Positions 4,385 through 7,400 of a stretch of 7,400 bases of DNA are shown here, in pieces. The notes beneath the pieces were generated by a model. That model was not told where the DNA came from, made no database searches, and worked only from the letters and a program-made list of their open reading frames with translations. How positions within the stretch are numbered: position 1 is the first letter of the stretch; every line of letters begins with the position of its first letter. Source of the DNA: Planctomycetaceae bacterium (lineage in GTDB: Bacteria; Planctomycetota; Planctomycetia; Pirellulales; Pirellulaceae); NCBI GenBank assembly GCA_007695205.1, contig REEF01000231.1, positions 1-7,400 on the forward strand. Reading direction: 5' to 3'. The position numbers were made by a program, and so were the translations under genes.

Positions 4385-6970
4385 TTACGGGGTCGGATGC
4401 CCGGCGTGGCGGACCAGCGAAGTCCAGAGGTTGAACCATTGCCGGGTGGAATGATAGTCCATGTCCGCATGGTGTCCGGGAATCGGGTTGACGGTGAGCG
4501 GCAGGCGCAGGGGGGTGCCGTCAGCGCGATGGAAGCTGTCGCCCTGGTCGTCCGAGTAGGCATAGACCGGCCCGCCGGTCAGGCGTCCCCCTTCGGTTGG
4601 CCCCCAGATTCCCATCTGCACATGCATTCGGCCGGTCCGGTCGAAGCGGATGCCCCAGCTCGAACGGTTGAAATTGTAGGCGCCCGGCTGCCAGGCACCG
4701 ACCAGCACCGGAATCGTGGCCGGGCCATAGTGGGGATTCATGCCTTCCAAGGGCCGAATCCAGGGGAGGTCCGACTCTCTGGCCTGCTGGATCATGACGC
4801 TTGTGGAGCCGCCCAGCCCCGTCCAGCGGCGGGCCGCCGTATCGTACCGGTAGAGCCCCCAGGTCCAGGTGTGATCCCGGCCGTACAGGAAGAGCGTGCC
4901 GTCGGGACTGCGGGCGAAATTCATGTAGTTCATGTTGCCGCAGGGGATGGCGCGGGGGTCGTCGCGCTGCCCGGCGAATTCGAAGGACGTGATGTCGCCG
5001 GGATTCCGAGACACCCAGTAGAGCGCACTGGGCCGGGCCTCCGCCGTGATGCCCAGCTTTTCCCAACTGCCGGGAACCCAATCGCTGACCCGCGCCGCAT
5101 TGTGCATACCACCGACCAGATGGAGGTAGCCGTCCCGGTCGGCCCCGATGGCCCAACCGTCGATCTTCGCGTCCCGCCCGTCGAAGATGAACCAGTCCCC
5201 TTCGAGGGTGACCATCTGTTCGCTGCCATCCGGGCGGATGTGGAGAAGGTTCACCCGCGACCACTTTCCCTCCGGATCGGGGGTGCGGTCGGTCAGGTCT
5301 TTCAGCGTCCCCTCGAATTCCCGCTCGACTTCCGCAAAGGACAACCGCTCCACCGTGGTCAGATAGGCATCCCCCTCGAACAGCTCGATGGGCGTGTAGT
5401 CGGCGGGTCGGAATCCAGCCCCGGCGTAGAGCCCGTCGCTGAAGGGATTCCCCTTGCTGAGGTAGTTGTCGAAGTATTCCGCCCGCACCGGCAGATGCTC
5501 GCGCACGGTTTCCGCGCAGGCGTAGCCCCAATAGCGATGGCCGGGGAGCTTCGGAATGGGCTGGCGGTGGCTGCGGTAGGCATCCAGGGCATCCAGTGGA
5601 CGCCCCGCCGCGACCAACTCCTTCACCTCGGCAAGATGCGGTTTGTCGAGATCGAGCAAATCGAGAAACGGCCGGGCCAAGGCCGCGCCGAGAACCGGGC
5701 GCACCGGGTCGTCGTCCGGCGCGATATCGAGCAAAGCCCGCAGCGCGGCGTTGCGCAGCAGGTCTTCGATCCGGGGCGGATAGGAGCCGTCGCGGTCCGT
5801 GATTTCGAGGGTCGCGAGCAGGGCGGGAATCGCCTCCCGCGCCCGGTCGCCGAGGGCAGCCAAGGCCAAGGCGGTCTCCGCCCGTTCCGTTTGAGAACGA
5901 GTTGCATCCGCCAACACCCGGACCAGAAGCTCGACCCGTGCCCGTTCCGGGGCCACCTTGGCCAGCGTCCGGGCGGCGGGCAGGCGGGTCCGTTCCCCGG
6001 CCAATGCCTGAACCAGCAGCGGGACCAACGCATCGGCCATTGGCTGAAGACGGTCGGCATTCCTGCCCGCCAGTTGTTCGAAGGCCCGCCGCTGGTCCTC
6101 CACCGGAGCATGGGGCAGCGCATCCAGGGAAATCTCCCGACGATCCAGGACAATCGCGTCCTCGGGAAAGTCCGTCGGAACGACTGGCGGCGCACCCGCC
6201 CCGTAGAGGCACTGGACCTCCGCCGGACTCAGGGCGCGGTCGAAGAACACCATGTCCCGCACCGACCCGTCCAAGCCCCGCCCATCGGGTGGCCAAGGCC
6301 ACCAGACATTCAAATCGCCGCCAATGACCCACGGCGTCGCCGCAGGTTGGAAGGGCACCCCTTCCCTGGTCTGCACCAACCGACCGTTCACATACAGGCG
6401 ACCGGTCCCGGCCTCGTCGTAGGCATAGAGGACATGCTGCCATTCGCCGATTGCCATCGCCACCTTGGCGGCGCCGGAACCGAGGACATCCCCCTTGCCG
6501 CCGCTGGCGACCTCCACCAATCCGCCGCCCGATTCCCCGTCCGCCTTGCCGAACGCCAGAAGAATCCCGACCGGCTCGATCCTGCCGCCCCAGCCCGACC
6601 AGCGCAGGCCATCCCCCCGGGGACCAAGCGGCTGGCCGAAAAGATGCACCCGCGAACTCCGGTAGGTGCGGCGGCTGTACACCCAGCCGCCCACCGTGAA
6701 GGTTCGCGACCCATAGCGCTCATGATGGGGAATCATGGCCCACTGGCAGTGGTCGTTGGCAAAATCCAGCAGTCCGTTCCGCCAGGCGAGATTGCGCAGA
6801 TCCCCATGATTCTCATTGCCCGAACGGTCGTGCAGCACCTGGCCCGCGCCTTCGTCCGCGGGCCAGTAGCCCGCCGGGCGCAGCTCGCGCACCAAGTGCT
6901 GGCGCTCCGCCGCCACCGCCGTCGAACAAACCAGAAGAACCATGCAAACAAGTTGTCGGTATCGATTCAT
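4385..6970 (-). CDS. Secreted LamG / HEAT-like / BNR-repeat protein
   Basis: The product has 861 residues. MNRYRQ followed by a hydrophobic stretch (7-20) and VAA/ER gives a clean signal peptide with cleavage near 21. Residues about 33-256 form a LamG/concanavalin A-like domain: DRSGNENHGDL (48-58), FTVGGWVYS (91-99), GEWQHVLYAYDEAGTGRLYVNG (175-196) and DGSVRDMVFFDRALSPAEV (234-252) are hallmark strands. Residues about 295-440 are Ala/Leu-rich paired helices of HEAT type. Residues about 605-830 resemble the BNR_4 sialidase-like propeller family: DGYLHLVGGMHN (613-624), NMNYMNFARSPDGTLFLYGRD (679-699), GLYRYD (705-710) and an Asp-box SDDQGDSF (806-813). Residues about 445-600 are unassigned. 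Such proteins are surface or periplasmic carbohydrate-associated proteins; sialidase activity cannot be claimed. The start at 6970 is chosen because the signal peptide and the AAAGGA ribosome binding site fit; an upstream in-frame ATG at 7324 gives 118 low-quality residues. The propeller may end early. Confidence 0.9.
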   Translation of the reverse strand: MNRYRQLVCMVLLVCSTAVAAERQHLVRELRPAGYWPADEGAGQVLHDRSGNENHGDLRNLAWRNGLLDFANDHCQWAMIPHHERYGSRTFTVGGWVYSRRTYRSSRVHLFGQPLGPRGDGLRWSGWGGRIEPVGILLAFGKADGESGGGLVEVASGGKGDVLGSGAAKVAMAIGEWQHVLYAYDEAGTGRLYVNGRLVQTREGVPFQPAATPWVIGGDLNVWWPWPPDGRGLDGSVRDMVFFDRALSPAEVQCLYGAGAPPVVPTDFPEDAIVLDRREISLDALPHAPVEDQRRAFEQLAGRNADRLQPMADALVPLLVQALAGERTRLPAARTLAKVAPERARVELLVRVLADATRSQTERAETALALAALGDRAREAIPALLATLEITDRDGSYPPRIEDLLRNAALRALLDIAPDDDPVRPVLGAALARPFLDLLDLDKPHLAEVKELVAAGRPLDALDAYRSHRQPIPKLPGHRYWGYACAETVREHLPVRAEYFDNYLSKGNPFSDGLYAGAGFRPADYTPIELFEGDAYLTTVERLSFAEVEREFEGTLKDLTDRTPDPEGKWSRVNLLHIRPDGSEQMVTLEGDWFIFDGRDAKIDGWAIGADRDGYLHLVGGMHNAARVSDWVPGSWEKLGITAEARPSALYWVSRNPGDITSFEFAGQRDDPRAIPCGNMNYMNFARSPDGTLFLYGRDHTWTWGLYRYDTAARRWTGLGGSTSVMIQQARESDLPWIRPLEGMNPHYGPATIPVLVGAWQPGAYNFNRSSWGIRFDRTGRMHVQMGIWGPTEGGRLTGGPVYAYSDDQGDSFHRADGTPLRLPLTVNPIPGHHADMDYHSTRQWFNLWTSLVRHAGHPTP

Positions 6971-6979
6971 CGTCTCTTG

Positions 6980-6985
6980 TCCTTT
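6980..6985 (-). promoter_or_regulatory. Ribosome binding site of the LamG/BNR gene
   Basis: On the minus strand AAAGGA stands nine bases before the ATG at 6970-6968 and decides this start over the upstream in-frame ATG at 7324, which would leave the signal peptide buried at residue 119. Confidence 0.7.
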
Positions 6986-7045
6986 GTTTTTTCCAACTGA
7001 TAGGAGTTCTAAACCTCCACAAACCAGAACGCAACCGTCTCGTCC

Positions 7046-7058
7046 GTTTCTTAGAAAC
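7046..7058. promoter_or_regulatory. 13-bp palindrome, possible operator
   Basis: GTTTCTTAGAAAC has perfect 6-base arms (GTTTCT/AGAAAC) around one central base, 76 bases upstream of the LamG/BNR start codon. Perfect short palindromes in leader regions are often sites for dimeric repressors, but no regulator gene is in the window and there is no second copy to compare. Confidence 0.3.
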
Positions 7059-7241
7059 TGTGTTCCGAATCTTTTCCCACCGCCATCCGTCTGCCTGGGG
7101 TGCTCGCTCCGTCTCTCGCTGTTGGAAGTTTGCGCCCGGTTCTCTTGTCGGCGGTCCCGTTTTTCGCTGACGGCCCCCGGATTTGCTCCGATTCGGAGGA
7201 CGCTGGCAGCAATTGCGTGAATGGGTCTTCGGCAGTGAGGA

Positions 7242-7277
7242 TTTTCTGCGGCGTATGGTGGCTCTTGCCGCAGGAAA
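7242..7277. other. 11-bp-stem inverted repeat upstream of the LamG/BNR gene
   Basis: Arms 7242-7252 (TTTTCTGCGGC) and 7267-7277 (GCCGCAGGAAA) pair over 11 positions with one G-T pair around a 14-base loop. It lies about 270 bases upstream of the start codon. It could be a structured leader element, the terminator of a gene beyond the window, or a repeat end. No T-tract follows on the plus strand; on the minus strand the stem is followed only by TCC. Confidence 0.45.
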
Positions 7278-7330
7278 CAATTCTCATCGACACGAATCCA
7301 CGAGCCGACGCTGGACGGGCGCAACGCTCA

Positions 7331-7347
7331 GCCAACTTGGTCCAACT
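7331..7347 (+). repeat. 17-bp partial repeat, copy 2
   Basis: GCCAACTTGGTCCAACT matches 2632-2648 at 15 of 17 positions. Here it runs directly into the 55-bp repeat, overlapping it by two bases. Confidence 0.5.
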
Positions 7348-7400
7348 TTTGGGCTGACCGGCACCGATAGTGTCTCCAACCTAGTTCGCCGAGCGGAGCG
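7346..7400 (+). repeat. 55-bp dispersed direct repeat, copy 2 (cut by window edge)
   Basis: This copy matches 2453-2507 in the same orientation with 53 of 55 identical bases and reaches the last base of the window, so the repeat may be longer. The two copies are 4,893 bp apart and enclose the ceramidase-like and LamG/BNR genes. Confidence 0.9.

Larger units (their letters stand above)
6971..7400. other. 430-bp leader/intergenic region of the LamG/BNR gene
   Basis: No convincing gene lies here; short frames on both strands are rich in Arg, Pro and Ser and lack ribosome binding sites or family motifs. The region holds the ribosome binding site (6980-6985), an imperfect inverted repeat with GGAG/CTCC arms (7003-7018), a 13-bp palindrome (7046-7058), a long hairpin (7242-7277) and the right-hand repeat modules (7331-7400). 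A poor promoter candidate on the minus strand is TTGCGT with TAGAAC 17 bases on (about 7036-7008). I would not rely on it. Confidence 0.65.

Noticed and set aside
4385..6970. Functional sialidase annotation for the BNR protein
   Set aside because: Only one Asp-box and a general BNR_4-like pattern are seen; the Arg triad and FRIP-type motif of sialidases are not recognisable.
4298..7000. A 900-codon open frame on the plus strand, antisense to the LamG/BNR gene
   Set aside because: Its translation is dominated by Pro, Arg, Gly and His with no recognisable domain or signal peptide, while the opposite strand has a signal peptide, LamG hallmarks and an Asp-box. Long antisense frames are expected opposite GC-rich genes.
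6971..7324. A 118-residue N-terminal extension of the LamG/BNR protein from ATG 7324
   Set aside because: It would bury the signal peptide, crosses the palindrome and hairpin, and is compositionally unlike the mature protein; ATG 6970 has a good ribosome binding site.
2453..7400. Composite transposon bounded by insertion sequences
   Set aside because: The bounding repeats are only 55 bp in view, with no transposase, no terminal inverted repeats and no target duplication; only the weaker statement of flanking direct repeats is supported.

Overview
The window is a GC-rich stretch of bacterial DNA with three large genes, all predicted to encode exported proteins, separated by intergenic regions with repeats and hairpins. 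The protein types (a LamG / HEAT-like / BNR-repeat fusion, a neutral-ceramidase-type hydrolase and a large metallophosphoesterase-like protein), together with long Sec-type signal peptides, suggest a member of the Planctomycetota-Verrucomicrobiota-Lentisphaerota group or Candidatus Hydrogenedentota. That placement is inference from family content; there is no rRNA or housekeeping gene to anchor it.

Layout. Positions 1-36 hold two exact tandem copies of an 18-bp unit touching the stop codon of gene 1. Gene 1 (35-2239, minus) encodes a 734-residue secreted protein with a metallophosphoesterase-like core whose metal-binding motifs are rearranged. A 432-bp spacer (2240-2671) separates it from the divergent gene 2 and carries a 55-bp dispersed repeat, a REP-like motif with a small hairpin, and the start signals of both genes. 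Gene 2 (2672-4162, plus) encodes a 496-residue secreted protein of the neutral/alkaline ceramidase N-terminal family. It keeps the HTHT motif but has Asp where the catalytic Ser is expected and Cys where a zinc-ligand His is expected. A 222-bp gap holds a weak small-ORF candidate and a 14-bp-stem hairpin that follows gene 3. Gene 3 (4385-6970, minus) encodes an 861-residue secreted LamG / HEAT-like / BNR protein and converges on gene 2. The last 430 bp contain its leader region, a palindrome, an 11-bp-stem hairpin and the second copy of the 55-bp repeat, which runs to the window edge.

How it fits together. Genes 1 and 2 are divergent and genes 2 and 3 convergent, so this is not an operon. Copies of the 55-bp repeat lie in direct orientation on both sides of the gene 2 + gene 3 block. 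All three products should act outside the cytoplasm and look like parts of an extracellular or periplasmic degradative repertoire (glycan or lipid substrates), but no substrate can be assigned from sequence. I see no CRISPR array, tRNA, rRNA, transposase or phage gene. The most notable points are the altered active sites of genes 1 and 2 and the repeat-flanked arrangement; I do not see convincing evidence for a wholly new system.
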